From CALRGE01 sp964360635 (GTDB lineage: Bacteria > Patescibacteriota > Gracilibacteria > UBA1369 > 2-02-FULL-48-14): a stretch of 64,000 nt of DNA. The first letter of the stretch is position 1. Every line of letters starts with the position of its first letter. Positions 9,157 through 19,194 of this stretch are shown one piece after another. The translations under genes and the position numbers were made by a program. The notes under the pieces were generated by a model that was not told where the DNA came from, ran no database searches, and saw only the letters and a list, made by a program, of their open reading frames with translations. The stretch lies in contig CAYHXO010000010.1 of NCBI GenBank assembly GCA_964360635.1, positions 1-64,000 on the forward strand. The letters are read 5' to 3'.

Positions 9157-12100
9157 ACCCCTTCTCCGAAGATCAACTCGTCGAACAAACGGTCATCACC
9201 CTCATCAAGAAATTGTGGGACGATAAAACGTGCCATATCAATGCGTACAAAGATGAGGATGATGCGAAGTTGGGGCGGGAAAATCGGGGTGAAGTTGTGC
9301 TGAAGAAGTTTCTATTGCCGGCAATGCAGAAAATCAATCCAACACTTCCGGAAGAATTGCTTGTAATGGCGATGGAAGAACTAACAAGAGACAGATCTCA
9401 CCTTTCACTCGTAAATGCAAATCATGAAATTTATAAACTTTTGAGAGATGGGGCGAGTGTGATTTCAATGAATAATGATGGAGCGAATGAAACCGAGCGG
9501 GTGAGATTTTTCGATTTTGATAATCCTGAAAACAATAATTTTCTTTGTGTTTCACAACTTTGGGTTGTGGGTGAAATGTACACTCGTCGACCTGATGTTG
9601 TGCTATTTGTGAATGGGATTCCACTGATTCTTTTGGAACTGAAAGCTTCACAGAAAAGTCTTGTTGACGCCTATCGTGATAATATTCGCGATTACAAAGA
9701 CACGATACCAAAACTCTTCAGATACAATATGGGAATTATTATTTCCAACGGCGTTGAAAATAGATTTGGGTCACTTACATCGCCTTTTGAGTTTTTCAAT
9801 GAATGGAAGAAAGCTGAAAATGAAGAAGATGAATCTAAAACCGATCTGGCAACAATGATTCAAGGTATTTGTGATAAAAAACGACTACTGGATATTTTTG
9901 AAAATTACATTTTATTTGATGAATCAAAAGGTGAAACTAAAAAGATTATCCCGCGTTATTTTCAATATTTCGGAGTAAACAAAGCCTTTGAAAAAGTTAT
10001 TCATAGAAAAGAAAATCAAGGTAAACTCGGAGTTTATTGGCACACTCAAGGTTCCGGTAAATCATATTCAATGGTTTATCTTTCACAAAAAGTGCTTCGT
10101 AAACTAACGGGAAATTTTACTTTTGTGATTGTGACGGATCGCGCAGCATTAGATCGACAAGCATACAAAGAATTTGCAAGTGTAGGAGCGGTTTATGAAA
10201 AAGAAGTGCGTGCGGACAGCATTGTTCACCTGCATGAACTTTTGGCTCAAGATCATAGACAGATTTTTACCACCATCCAAAAATTCCAAGATATTGAGGG
10301 CGCAATTTCAAGCCGTGAAGACATAATAGTGATGACGGATGAAGCGCACAGAACACAGTATGATCGAATGGCACAAAATATGCGCAAAGCTTTGCCAAAC
10401 GCTTCATTTATCGGGTTCACGGGAACTCCCCTTTTGGCAAAAGGTGAAGAAAAAACCAGAGAAACTTTCGGTGATTATGTTTCAGTTTATAATTTCGGTC
10501 AGTCGGTTGCAGACGGAGCAACCGTGCCTCTATTTTATGAAAATAGAGTTCCAAAATTGGAAAATGTTAACTCCGATTTGGAGAAAGATATGAACAAAGT
10601 GATGGAGTTTTATGATTTGAATGATGAAGAAGAAGAAAAATTGGAGGCGGAATTCTCCACTTTCTATCATTTGGTAACTCGTGAAGATCGCTTAAATGCA
10701 ATTGCTAGAGATATTGTGGAGCATTTTGTTGGCCGTGGATATGATGGCAAGGCAATGGTGGTTTCAGTAGACAAAAAAACAGCCGTAAGAATGTATTCAA
10801 AAGTTAAAGCTGAATGGGAACGTTATTTGGCCAAACTCCGAATGAATCTTTCTCGAACAAAAGATGAAAGAGAACAGGCTAAAATTGAGGCGCAACTCGA
10901 AAAACATGAGAATGTTGATATGGCTGTTGTTGTTAGCCAAAGTCAGAATGAAATTGCAGATTTGGAGCCTTTTGAAATCGATATGCGGCCACTCAGAGAA
11001 AGAATGCAAAAAGAGAATCTTGAAGAGGAATTTAAGAAGCCGGATAGCGATCTTAGAATCGTTTTTGTTTGTGCCATGTGGATGACGGGTTTTGATGTTC
11101 CAAATTTGTCCACTTTGTATCTTGATAAGCCCTTGAAAAATCACACACTGATGCAAACGGTTGCACGCGCAAATCGTGTTGCAGTCGGCAAGAAGAACGG
11201 TTTGATCGTGGATTACATCGGAGTCTTTAAAAACATTGAAAGGGCATTAGCGATGTATGCAGCAAATAATAATGGGAATAACATCATTAGAAATAAAGAT
11301 GAGTTGGTAACGGCTTTGAAGAATTTACTCGAAGAAGTGAAGGAGTTTTTAATGTCTGAGCAAATAAATATTGATACTCTTTTACAGGTTCCAAACGAAC
11401 AAAAACTACTTTTGATTGAAAAGTATTCAAATAAGATTGTTGGCCAACAGGAAAAGAAGAAATTGTTTTTAAATCTTGCGAGCAGTCTGCAAAGTGCTTA
11501 TCAGTCGGTTTTACCTTCACCTGATGCTGAAGATTATTATGGCGAGGTTACCGCGATTCGAGTAATTGCTTCACGTGTACGCGATGTTGGAGCTCAAAGT
11601 GTTGATGTTTCACAAGTTCAAAGAGATTTAGAAGATTTGCTTGATAAATCCATCCAAGCCGGAGATTACGTTATCCCTCAAAACAGAAAGGTAAAAGACT
11701 TAAGTGCTCTTGATGCTGATGCCTTGCACGATTTTTTCGAGGGCTTGGAAAATAAGAATTTACAGGTTGAGTGTATGAAAGTAGAGCTTGAGGAGAAAAT
11801 CTTGGCGATGATTCAGCAAAACAAACAACGAATGAAATTTATTGAACGACTTAACTCAATTTTACAGAAATATAATCATGGAGCTGAAGATATCGACCAT
11901 CTTTTCAATGATCTTGTGGATTTATCAAAAGATTTACAAAAAGAGGAGTCTCGGGGTGAAAAAGAAGGTTTGAGTGAAGAAGAATTGGCAATTTTTGATT
12001 TACTAAGTAAAGATAATTTAAACTCGGAAAATGTCGAAAAAGTTAAAAGCGTATCAAGAAAATTATTGGAAAAACTAAAATCTGAAAAAATCGTGCTGGA

Positions 12101-12251
12101 TTGGAGAGAAAAAGAATCCACCAGAGCAGGTGTGAAAACGGCAATTTCAGAAGTGCTATATTCATCTCTACCTGAACCGGAGTATGACGAGCACGATTGT
12201 GAGAATAAATGTCTGGAAGTCTATAATTTTATGTATGAGCGCTACAAATAA
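9153..12251 (+). CDS. hsdR: Type I restriction endonuclease subunit R
   Basis: 1032 aa. Motor and nuclease subunit that translocates DNA and cuts unmodified DNA away from the recognition site. N-terminal PD-(D/E)xK nuclease: RRPDVVLFVNGIPLILLELKAS at about 145-166. SF2 helicase motor: Walker A TQGSGKSYS at about 298, DEAH at about 396, GFTGTPL at about 420, and the C-terminal RecA half with WMTGFDVPNLSTLYLDKPL and QTVARANR. A helical C-terminal region (about 750-1032) binds the methylase core. Complete, and overlaps the preceding OLD gene by 4 bases. Confidence 0.96.
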   Translation: MNPFSEDQLVEQTVITLIKKLWDDKTCHINAYKDEDDAKLGRENRGEVVLKKFLLPAMQKINPTLPEELLVMAMEELTRDRSHLSLVNANHEIYKLLRDGASVISMNNDGANETERVRFFDFDNPENNNFLCVSQLWVVGEMYTRRPDVVLFVNGIPLILLELKASQKSLVDAYRDNIRDYKDTIPKLFRYNMGIIISNGVENRFGSLTSPFEFFNEWKKAENEEDESKTDLATMIQGICDKKRLLDIFENYILFDESKGETKKIIPRYFQYFGVNKAFEKVIHRKENQGKLGVYWHTQGSGKSYSMVYLSQKVLRKLTGNFTFVIVTDRAALDRQAYKEFASVGAVYEKEVRADSIVHLHELLAQDHRQIFTTIQKFQDIEGAISSREDIIVMTDEAHRTQYDRMAQNMRKALPNASFIGFTGTPLLAKGEEKTRETFGDYVSVYNFGQSVADGATVPLFYENRVPKLENVNSDLEKDMNKVMEFYDLNDEEEEKLEAEFSTFYHLVTREDRLNAIARDIVEHFVGRGYDGKAMVVSVDKKTAVRMYSKVKAEWERYLAKLRMNLSRTKDEREQAKIEAQLEKHENVDMAVVVSQSQNEIADLEPFEIDMRPLRERMQKENLEEEFKKPDSDLRIVFVCAMWMTGFDVPNLSTLYLDKPLKNHTLMQTVARANRVAVGKKNGLIVDYIGVFKNIERALAMYAANNNGNNIIRNKDELVTALKNLLEEVKEFLMSEQINIDTLLQVPNEQKLLLIEKYSNKIVGQQEKKKLFLNLASSLQSAYQSVLPSPDAEDYYGEVTAIRVIASRVRDVGAQSVDVSQVQRDLEDLLDKSIQAGDYVIPQNRKVKDLSALDADALHDFFEGLENKNLQVECMKVELEEKILAMIQQNKQRMKFIERLNSILQKYNHGAEDIDHLFNDLVDLSKDLQKEESRGEKEGLSEEELAIFDLLSKDNLNSENVEKVKSVSRKLLEKLKSEKIVLDWREKESTRAGVKTAISEVLYSSLPEPEYDEHDCENKCLEVYNFMYERYK

Positions 12252-12293
12252 ATAGCAAATCCACCCCACCTATGCTTAAATACCTCAGCCACC

Positions 12294-12299
12294 TATTTA
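12294..12299 (+). promoter_or_regulatory. Predicted -10 box of secA, leaderless geometry
   Basis: TATTTA ends 6 nt before the secA ATG at 12306, which puts the expected +1 on the A of the ATG. No convincing -35 box is seen at 16-18 nt spacing, so confidence is moderate. Confidence 0.45.
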
Positions 12300-12305
12300 A
12301 ACTAA

Positions 12306-14831
12306 ATGCTTTTAAAACTACTTGAGAAAATTGTCGGTGATCCAAAGAAGAAAGATCTGAAACGGCTCGCGCTTTTGGTAGAAAAAATCAACGTAATCGA
12401 AACGACTTACCAGACCGAATTAACGGATGAAGACGTAGCGAAAAAAACCGCGGAATTTAAAGAGAGAATCGCAAACGGTGAGAAACTAGATGCTATTTTG
12501 CCTGAAGCCTTTGCCTTAGTGAAAAATGCCGCTCGTCGATTGGTAGGAAAAAGTTGGGATGTGCGTGGACACGAATACACATGGGACATGGTTCCATACG
12601 ACGTTCAAATGATTGGCGGAATTGTGCTTCACGAAGGACGAATTGCCGAGATGAAAACAGGTGAAGGTAAAACCCTGGTTTCAACCTTCCCTATTTACCT
12701 AAATGCACTCGAAGGAAAAGGTGTGCACGTGGTGACTGTGAATGATTATCTCGCTCAACGTGATGCAGAATGGAACGGTGGACTTTTCAGATTTCTTGGC
12801 CTCACAGTCGGCATAAGCTTACACGGCCAAAATCCTGAAGAAAAACGTGCAGCTTACAACTCAGATATAACTTATGGAACAAACAACGAATTCGGTTTCG
12901 ACTACTTGCGTGACAACATGGCTCAACGCAAAGAAGATCTCACTCAACGCGATTTGCACTATGCAATCATTGATGAAGTGGATTCAATTTTGGTTGATGA
13001 AGCCAGAACCCCGCTGATTATTTCCGCTCCTGCTGAAGAATCAACAGAGAAATACATGATTTACTCGCGTTTGGTGAAATCTCTCGAAGAAAATACACAT
13101 TACGACATCGACGAAAAACAGAAAGTCGCAACATTAAATGAAGTTGGAATTAAAAAAATGGAGGAACTACTCGGCGTAGATAATATTTACACCGAAAAAG
13201 GCTTCGATGAAGTTCATCATATTGAGCAAGCACTTCGCGCTCAGGCTGTTTACAAAGTCGATGTAGATTACGTTATTAAAGAAGGCGAAATTCTAATTGT
13301 AGACGAATTTACAGGTCGTTTAATGCCAGGCCGACGTTATGGCCAAGGGCTTCACCAAGCAATCGAGGCCAAAGAAGGAGTAGAAATCAAACGTGAAAGT
13401 AAAACTCTAGCAACAATCACTCTTCAAAATTACTTCAGACTTTTCAAAAAACTCGGTGGAATGACAGGTACGGCCGTAACAGAAGAAGAAGAATTCATCA
13501 GCATTTACGGGCTTAGCGTGCTTGAAATTCCAACAAACAAAAATATCTCTCGTGCAGATAAACCAGATGCAATTTATAAAAATATTCAGGGAAAATTTAT
13601 TGCAATCGCAGATAGAACAAAAGAATTACATGCAAATGGTCAACCGGTTTTAATTGGTACAATTTCTGTTGAAAAATCAGAGGCACTTTCCAAATTACTC
13701 ACTGCGAAAGGAATTCAGCACACCGTTTTAAATGCGAAATTCCATGAAAAAGAGGCGGAAATTGTAGCAGGTGCAGGTCAAAAAGGCGCTGTTACAATCG
13801 CAACAAACATGGCAGGTCGTGGAACAGATATTAAACTCGGCGAAGGTGTAACTGACCTAGGCGGGCTTTGTGTTATCGGTAGTGAAAGACATGAAGCACG
13901 TCGTATCGACAATCAGCTTCGAGGTCGTTCAGGCCGTCAGGGTGATCCGGGAATGACTCAATTCTATGTTTCAATGGACGACGATTTGATGCGAATTTTC
14001 GGCGGCTCACAGATGAAATCTCTAATGGACAGGCTCGGTCTTCCGGAAGATATGCCAATCGAAAATCGACTTATCAGCAATTCAATTGAAGGCGCGCAAA
14101 GAAAAGTTGAAGGCCACAACTTTGATATTCGTAAGCACCTTGTTGAATACGATGATGTAATGAATAAACATCGCGAAATTATTTACAGACAACGTAGAAA
14201 AATTATTGATGCTGAAAATCTGAAGAATGATGTAATTTTGCTTATTGAAAATCAAATTGAAGAAATGGTTCTTCGAAATGCAGGAAACCAAAAAGAAACT
14301 TGGGAAAACGTGATGGCACTTCATCGCGATCCTGTTAATCCTATCGCATTTGAAAGTTTAGAAGGAAAATCCCAAGAAGAACTCATGGATATTTTAAAGA
14401 AATATCTGGAAGCCGAGTATTCAGAGAAAGAAAAAAATCTACCGGATCCAAAACTTATGCGTGGCGCAGAAAGAAGCATAATGCTGCGGGTTATCGACAG
14501 AATTTGGATGGAGCATATCGATGAACTTAGATACCTCCGCGAAGCGGTTGCATTGAGCGGATACGGTCAGCGTGATCCATTAATCGAATACAAGAATCAA
14601 GCCTTCCAAATCTTCGAAGAAATGGTTGCAAAAATTGACTATGAAACTTTGGCGACTTTAATGAGAGTTAAAATAAATGTTCAAATTGTTAAACCTGCTC
14701 CAATGCCGCTTATGCGAACAAATGAAGATAAAGTTGAAGAAAATTTAGCTCCGGAAAAAATGGGGCCAAATGATCAATGCAAATGTGGAAGCGGAAAGAA
14801 GTATAAGAAGTGTCACGGAATTAACGCTTAA
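12306..14831 (+). CDS. secA: Preprotein translocase ATPase SecA
   Basis: 841 aa. ATP-driven motor that pushes unfolded preproteins through SecYEG at the cytoplasmic membrane. DEAD motor: Walker A KTGEGKT at about 116-122, FDYLRDNM at about 198, DEVDSILVDEARTPLIIS at about 224. The preprotein-binding domain follows, then NBD2 with ATNMAGRGTDIKLGEGV and the GSERHEARRIDNQLRGRSGRQGDPG signature split over about 525-555. The C-terminus carries the zinc-binding SEC-C tail CKCGSGKKYKKCHG. Complete length for the family. Its 3' end overlaps the convergent membrane-protein gene by 11 bases. Confidence 0.98.
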   Translation: MLLKLLEKIVGDPKKKDLKRLALLVEKINVIETTYQTELTDEDVAKKTAEFKERIANGEKLDAILPEAFALVKNAARRLVGKSWDVRGHEYTWDMVPYDVQMIGGIVLHEGRIAEMKTGEGKTLVSTFPIYLNALEGKGVHVVTVNDYLAQRDAEWNGGLFRFLGLTVGISLHGQNPEEKRAAYNSDITYGTNNEFGFDYLRDNMAQRKEDLTQRDLHYAIIDEVDSILVDEARTPLIISAPAEESTEKYMIYSRLVKSLEENTHYDIDEKQKVATLNEVGIKKMEELLGVDNIYTEKGFDEVHHIEQALRAQAVYKVDVDYVIKEGEILIVDEFTGRLMPGRRYGQGLHQAIEAKEGVEIKRESKTLATITLQNYFRLFKKLGGMTGTAVTEEEEFISIYGLSVLEIPTNKNISRADKPDAIYKNIQGKFIAIADRTKELHANGQPVLIGTISVEKSEALSKLLTAKGIQHTVLNAKFHEKEAEIVAGAGQKGAVTIATNMAGRGTDIKLGEGVTDLGGLCVIGSERHEARRIDNQLRGRSGRQGDPGMTQFYVSMDDDLMRIFGGSQMKSLMDRLGLPEDMPIENRLISNSIEGAQRKVEGHNFDIRKHLVEYDDVMNKHREIIYRQRRKIIDAENLKNDVILLIENQIEEMVLRNAGNQKETWENVMALHRDPVNPIAFESLEGKSQEELMDILKKYLEAEYSEKEKNLPDPKLMRGAERSIMLRVIDRIWMEHIDELRYLREAVALSGYGQRDPLIEYKNQAFQIFEEMVAKIDYETLATLMRVKINVQIVKPAPMPLMRTNEDKVEENLAPEKMGPNDQCKCGSGKKYKKCHGINA

Positions 14832-16899
14832 TACTCGCCAAAATATAAGTCCCGTCATCACTAGTCCCAACAATTTTTATTCGAGGGTCATTTAGCCAAA
14901 TCTCAGGAGAAACCGGACCTGGCATAAAAATCGCATAATTCGCACCTGCAGAAATCACCTGTTCAAGAAGTGCCAAATCATATTGCTCAGAGTTCAAATC
15001 TTCTTTATCTAGCCCAAGTCCACCAACACCAGTCATCAAATAAGAGTAAATATATTCAGGGAAATAAGGATTGTAAACCGCATAAAAGTTAAAGATTTTA
15101 TCACCTGGTTTTTTCACATCATCAAGAACATTCATAATTTCCATCGCCTGCCCACTTAACCAAACAGGCTGCTCATGAAAAGCAATTTCAGAAGTTAAAG
15201 TAAAGTATATGAATGAAGAAATTGATTGACCACGCGGATACTCTTCATAATCGGAAGGCTGAAATCTAACAGATACAAAAAAGAAAAAAATCGCCATCGA
15301 AACAACAAGTGTCCACTTTTGCCAGAGCCAATTTTTAACAATCCAAACAAGAACTCCACTCAAAAAAATAATCGCAAATGAAGGCAAGAAATATTCCTGC
15401 ACCTTTGTTGCCAGCTCTGGAAAAACTGAGCCCATACCCTTATCAAATAGAAAAAATTGCAGTTTTTCCGGAAGGCCAATTGTCAAAGCAGCAGGCTTCA
15501 GTAGTGGAAAAATATCTATGAATAAAATTGCAAAAAACCATGAGTAAATAAAGAATGAATGTCGATCAAAATCAGGTTTTTTCCATGCAAAAAATATAAT
15601 TGGAAATACAGAAAAAATAGCAAGATATCGCAATGAGTCAGGTAGTCTAAATAAACTTGGACCAGAACCAATATAAAGCGCAATCACTGTCCCAAGCATC
15701 AAAAGCAGCAGCATAATTTTCTCAAGAAAATTAGAATCTACTTTCAGCTTCGGCAAGAAAGTTAAAGCGAGCGCGAGCAGAGCGAGCGCGACATAAAGAA
15801 TAACTATAGAAACTAAACTATCTCCGAACGCCAAAAGAGCAACAGTCAAAAACCAAGGTGCATAGAGCGCGAAGCCTCCAGCCACTCCAAAAAGCAGAGT
15901 TTCCATCATCGCACGCCTTCCCGTCAGCCAAGATCCAATAACCGCAATTGCCAATATTCCAAGCAAAATCGCACCGATTTCAATGTTTGTATAAAGTGAA
16001 AGTGCCACTAAAATCGCAGTCGAAATAATCGGCCTAATTAGCTCCTTGAACTTTGCATCGCCCCTATCATTCAAGTCCTCAAAAATTCGTGGCAGAAGCA
16101 AAAATCCAAACAAGAAAACCAGTGCAAGCACTGTTCCACGACCATTTTTTATTCTGAATCCCAAAAAAGTATTCAGCATCATAAACACAGTAAAAAATTC
16201 ACTCCTCGGAATTAAAAATTCAGAAAATTGACCGAACATTCTAAGCATCAATGGCGCCAAAATAACCATGACTGCCGTCGCGGCAACCCAAGGACTTGAC
16301 CCAAACATCATGAAAACAGAATGAAAAGAAATTGGTCCGGGAAAAAGTTCATGGCGCACAATTGGAATTGCACCCATATCAAAAGGATTATAAACATGTT
16401 CAAAAAAAAGATGTACAGCAGGAGCAACCTGGCCAAATAAAATGTCATAATCCATTATGCCTTCATTGAAAAAAGCCACATACATCATCAAAAAAAACGC
16501 AGTCAAAATGCTATAAAAAATCTTCTCACTTTTTCTAATTTCTGAAGTTTTCCACTCACGCAAAAAATCCGCCTTGAATCGCCACACAGAAAATCCGCTA
16601 AGCAAAATTCCGCAACTAGCCCAAGCCATCTTGTAATATAAATGCGAAAATCCCAAAATATAAAAAAGTAAAACCGGGAAAATAAAGCCGATTGAAAGTC
16701 CAAATGACACTCGTAGCGAAGCCGACAACTTTGGACGCAAGAAATAACTCAAGCCAATTCCTGGAATTAAAATCAGCAAGAAAAATCCAAGATTCGCCAG
16801 AATCAAAGTCGACCAAAGTTCAAAATTCCAAAACTTCGCAAAAAAATTAGCAAAGTGATCTGAATTGAGCGAAAAAGGTAGACTTAATAGCCAGCTCAT
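14821..16899 (-). CDS. Large polytopic membrane protein, function unknown (GT-C-like topology)
   Basis: 692 aa with roughly 15 hydrophobic segments spread over residues 30-520 and a soluble C-terminal domain of about 150 aa (after about 545). This layout, many membrane helices plus one outside-facing C-terminal domain, resembles GT-C glycosyltransferases that use polyprenyl-linked sugars. I see no definite catalytic signature, so the comparison is inference only. Its ATG overlaps the ftsK stop (ATGA at 16896-16899), so the two are co-transcribed. Confidence 0.75.
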   Translation of the reverse strand: MSWLLSLPFSLNSDHFANFFAKFWNFELWSTLILANLGFFLLILIPGIGLSYFLRPKLSASLRVSFGLSIGFIFPVLLFYILGFSHLYYKMAWASCGILLSGFSVWRFKADFLREWKTSEIRKSEKIFYSILTAFFLMMYVAFFNEGIMDYDILFGQVAPAVHLFFEHVYNPFDMGAIPIVRHELFPGPISFHSVFMMFGSSPWVAATAVMVILAPLMLRMFGQFSEFLIPRSEFFTVFMMLNTFLGFRIKNGRGTVLALVFLFGFLLLPRIFEDLNDRGDAKFKELIRPIISTAILVALSLYTNIEIGAILLGILAIAVIGSWLTGRRAMMETLLFGVAGGFALYAPWFLTVALLAFGDSLVSIVILYVALALLALALTFLPKLKVDSNFLEKIMLLLLMLGTVIALYIGSGPSLFRLPDSLRYLAIFSVFPIIFFAWKKPDFDRHSFFIYSWFFAILFIDIFPLLKPAALTIGLPEKLQFFLFDKGMGSVFPELATKVQEYFLPSFAIIFLSGVLVWIVKNWLWQKWTLVVSMAIFFFFVSVRFQPSDYEEYPRGQSISSFIYFTLTSEIAFHEQPVWLSGQAMEIMNVLDDVKKPGDKIFNFYAVYNPYFPEYIYSYLMTGVGGLGLDKEDLNSEQYDLALLEQVISAGANYAIFMPGPVSPEIWLNDPRIKIVGTSDDGTYILASIKR

Positions 16900-19115
16900 T
16901 CATCATCAGATAAAAAGACATCTCGCGGCTTGCTGCCCTGGGCAGGACCAACGTATCCCTGCTCTTCAAGCATATCAATAATACGCGCCGCTCTTGAGTA
17001 GCCAATCCTCAAATATCTCTGCATTGAAGAAGTCGAAGCGGCCTTCCTATTTTTCTTTAAACATTCAATTGCAGAAGAAATCAAATCGTCGTCGGTTTGA
17101 TTATCTCCCACCACATCAGGAACTCCGCGCACGCTCTGCTTAGCAGTTTCCTTTGCAGTAATATCGTCTCGATAATGCACATCTCGACTCAATTTCAGCC
17201 TGTTAGTTACATTTTCAATTTCCTTAGATGAAATATAAATTCCCTGAACTCTAAGTGGTTTTGCCATAGTACCATTCAAAAAAAGCATATCACCCATACC
17301 AAGCAGATCTTCCGCACCACTAGAGTCCAAAATTGTCCGTGAATCAATTGATGACACCACAGTAAAAGCAATTCTTGTTGGAATATTAGCTTTAATCAAA
17401 CCTGTTATTACATCAACAGTTGGCCTTTGTGTAGCAATAATTAAATGCATTCCAACAGCTCGCGCCATCTGAGCAATTCTGCAAATCGACGCCTCAACTT
17501 CTTTCTGTGCTGTCATCATTAAATCAGCCAACTCATCTATCACAATCACAATTTTCGGCATCTTCTCAGCAGTTTTTTTATCTTTATTATAATCAGCGAT
17601 ATTTCTATGACCGGCCTCAGCACAAACTTTATATCTACGATTCATCTCTGCAACTGCCCATCGCAATGCAGTAGCCGCTTTTTCAGGTTCAGTAATAACC
17701 GGTGTAAGCAAATGAGGAATTCCGTTATAAGTTGAAAGTTCAACCTGCTTTGGATCAATCATAATAAACTTCAATTCTTTCGGCGAATTATTATAAAGAA
17801 GCGAAATCAAGAAACTATTCATTCCCACAGATTTTCCGGCTCCTGTTGCACCGGCAATTAACAAATGTGGCATCTTCGCCAAATCAGCCACAATCGAATT
17901 ACCGGAAACATCACGCCCAAGGGCAAATTTCAGCTTCGATTCAGTCTTTTTATACTCTTCCGTTTCCATCATTTCTCGCATAAAAACGTTAGATCTGTGC
18001 TCACTCGGAATTTCAATTCCAACGAGCGACTTCCCGGGAATCGGTGCCTCAATACGAACAGCCTGCGCCGCAAGTGCAAGCGCCAAATCATTCTTCAACG
18101 AAGTGATTTTCGAAAGCTTCACACCCTCGGAAGGCTTCAAAGTATATTGAATTACTGTCGGACCAACATGAACTTCATGCATAGTCACAGCAATGCCAAA
18201 TTGATCTAGTTTATTTTTAATCAGCTCTGCCTTTCTCTTCAAATCAGATTGATTCAATGTGAAACCTTCCTTGCCCTCAAAAAGTAAATCAAGCGGTGGA
18301 TAAGCCCATTCTCCTTCCTCATCATCTTCCAAAACTGCCTCATCTTTCACTTCAACAGGGTGCGAAGCATCCTGCAATTCGGATTCTCTTTCAGCCTTCG
18401 CCAACTTAGCTTCAACTTCTTTAGGACTTACTTCTTTTATTGTCATTGCATCTTCATCCTCCGTAGCCCCCCCCACAATTTTCAGCGGCTCATCTTCAAA
18501 ATCATCCGCATCAATAATATTCAATTCTGGAGTAATAGCAGAAATTGTTTCACGAACCTGCTGAGGACTAGGTGTAAAAAATCTAGCAATATCGCCCAAA
18601 CTAATCTGCAAAGTCAACAAAAGTCCAATCAAAAATGATGAGATAAACAAAATGTATGCACCGCTCATTCCAAAAGCTGTAATGAAAATGAAAGCTGAAA
18701 CGAAGCCGATATAACCTCCTCCTCCACCTGACTGCGCAAGTTCAAGCATCTGATCAAGCGGAGTATTTGCATGCACCGTTCCTAAAACTGCAACCGCCAA
18801 GAAAAATAAACCTGTATACCTAGCCAATCCCCATTTAATTCTCTTTGAGAGAAAAACAGAAGCTCCCATAAAAAGCAGCACAAAAGGCACAATACTCAAA
18901 CCCACTCCAAAAAGCGGTTTCAAAATCGAAGTCCACAATTCTCCCATAAAACCAATTTTCCCGTTCAGAGAAAGCCAGGTCATTGCGGCAAGCGCCAAAT
19001 AAACCACAGCCCAAATTTCCCTCGCAATATGACTCGCAATCTCAAAATTCAGCAAATCCGATTTATCAGAAGCCTTTTTCCTCCTCACCGGCTGCCTTCG
19101 CCTCCTTCTAGCCAT
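16896..19115 (-). CDS. ftsK: DNA translocase FtsK/SpoIIIE
   Basis: About 739 aa. Septal DNA pump that clears chromosomes during division. A very basic start (MARRRRRQPVRRKK), about four membrane segments (about 35-185), an acidic linker (about 195-270), the RecA-like motor with Walker A GATGAGKSVGMNSF at about 420 and Walker B IVIVIDELADLMM at about 525, IIATQRPTVDVITG, and the C-terminal winged-helix gamma domain (about 675-730) that reads KOPS-like DNA sequences. A TTG three codons upstream (19124) is possible, but the ATG at 19115 is preferred. The linker is encoded over a run of eight G on the coding strand (plus-strand C8 at 18477-18484). Confidence 0.96.
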   Translation of the reverse strand: MARRRRRQPVRRKKASDKSDLLNFEIASHIAREIWAVVYLALAAMTWLSLNGKIGFMGELWTSILKPLFGVGLSIVPFVLLFMGASVFLSKRIKWGLARYTGLFFLAVAVLGTVHANTPLDQMLELAQSGGGGGYIGFVSAFIFITAFGMSGAYILFISSFLIGLLLTLQISLGDIARFFTPSPQQVRETISAITPELNIIDADDFEDEPLKIVGGATEDEDAMTIKEVSPKEVEAKLAKAERESELQDASHPVEVKDEAVLEDDEEGEWAYPPLDLLFEGKEGFTLNQSDLKRKAELIKNKLDQFGIAVTMHEVHVGPTVIQYTLKPSEGVKLSKITSLKNDLALALAAQAVRIEAPIPGKSLVGIEIPSEHRSNVFMREMMETEEYKKTESKLKFALGRDVSGNSIVADLAKMPHLLIAGATGAGKSVGMNSFLISLLYNNSPKELKFIMIDPKQVELSTYNGIPHLLTPVITEPEKAATALRWAVAEMNRRYKVCAEAGHRNIADYNKDKKTAEKMPKIVIVIDELADLMMTAQKEVEASICRIAQMARAVGMHLIIATQRPTVDVITGLIKANIPTRIAFTVVSSIDSRTILDSSGAEDLLGMGDMLFLNGTMAKPLRVQGIYISSKEIENVTNRLKLSRDVHYRDDITAKETAKQSVRGVPDVVGDNQTDDDLISSAIECLKKNRKAASTSSMQRYLRIGYSRAARIIDMLEEQGYVGPAQGSKPRDVFLSDDE

Positions 19116-19194
19116 AGCGATCAATTAATTGCCTAAGTATCCTATAAGAAAACGAGGATTTAGGGAATCTAATTTCTGTGATACTTTATGCCAG

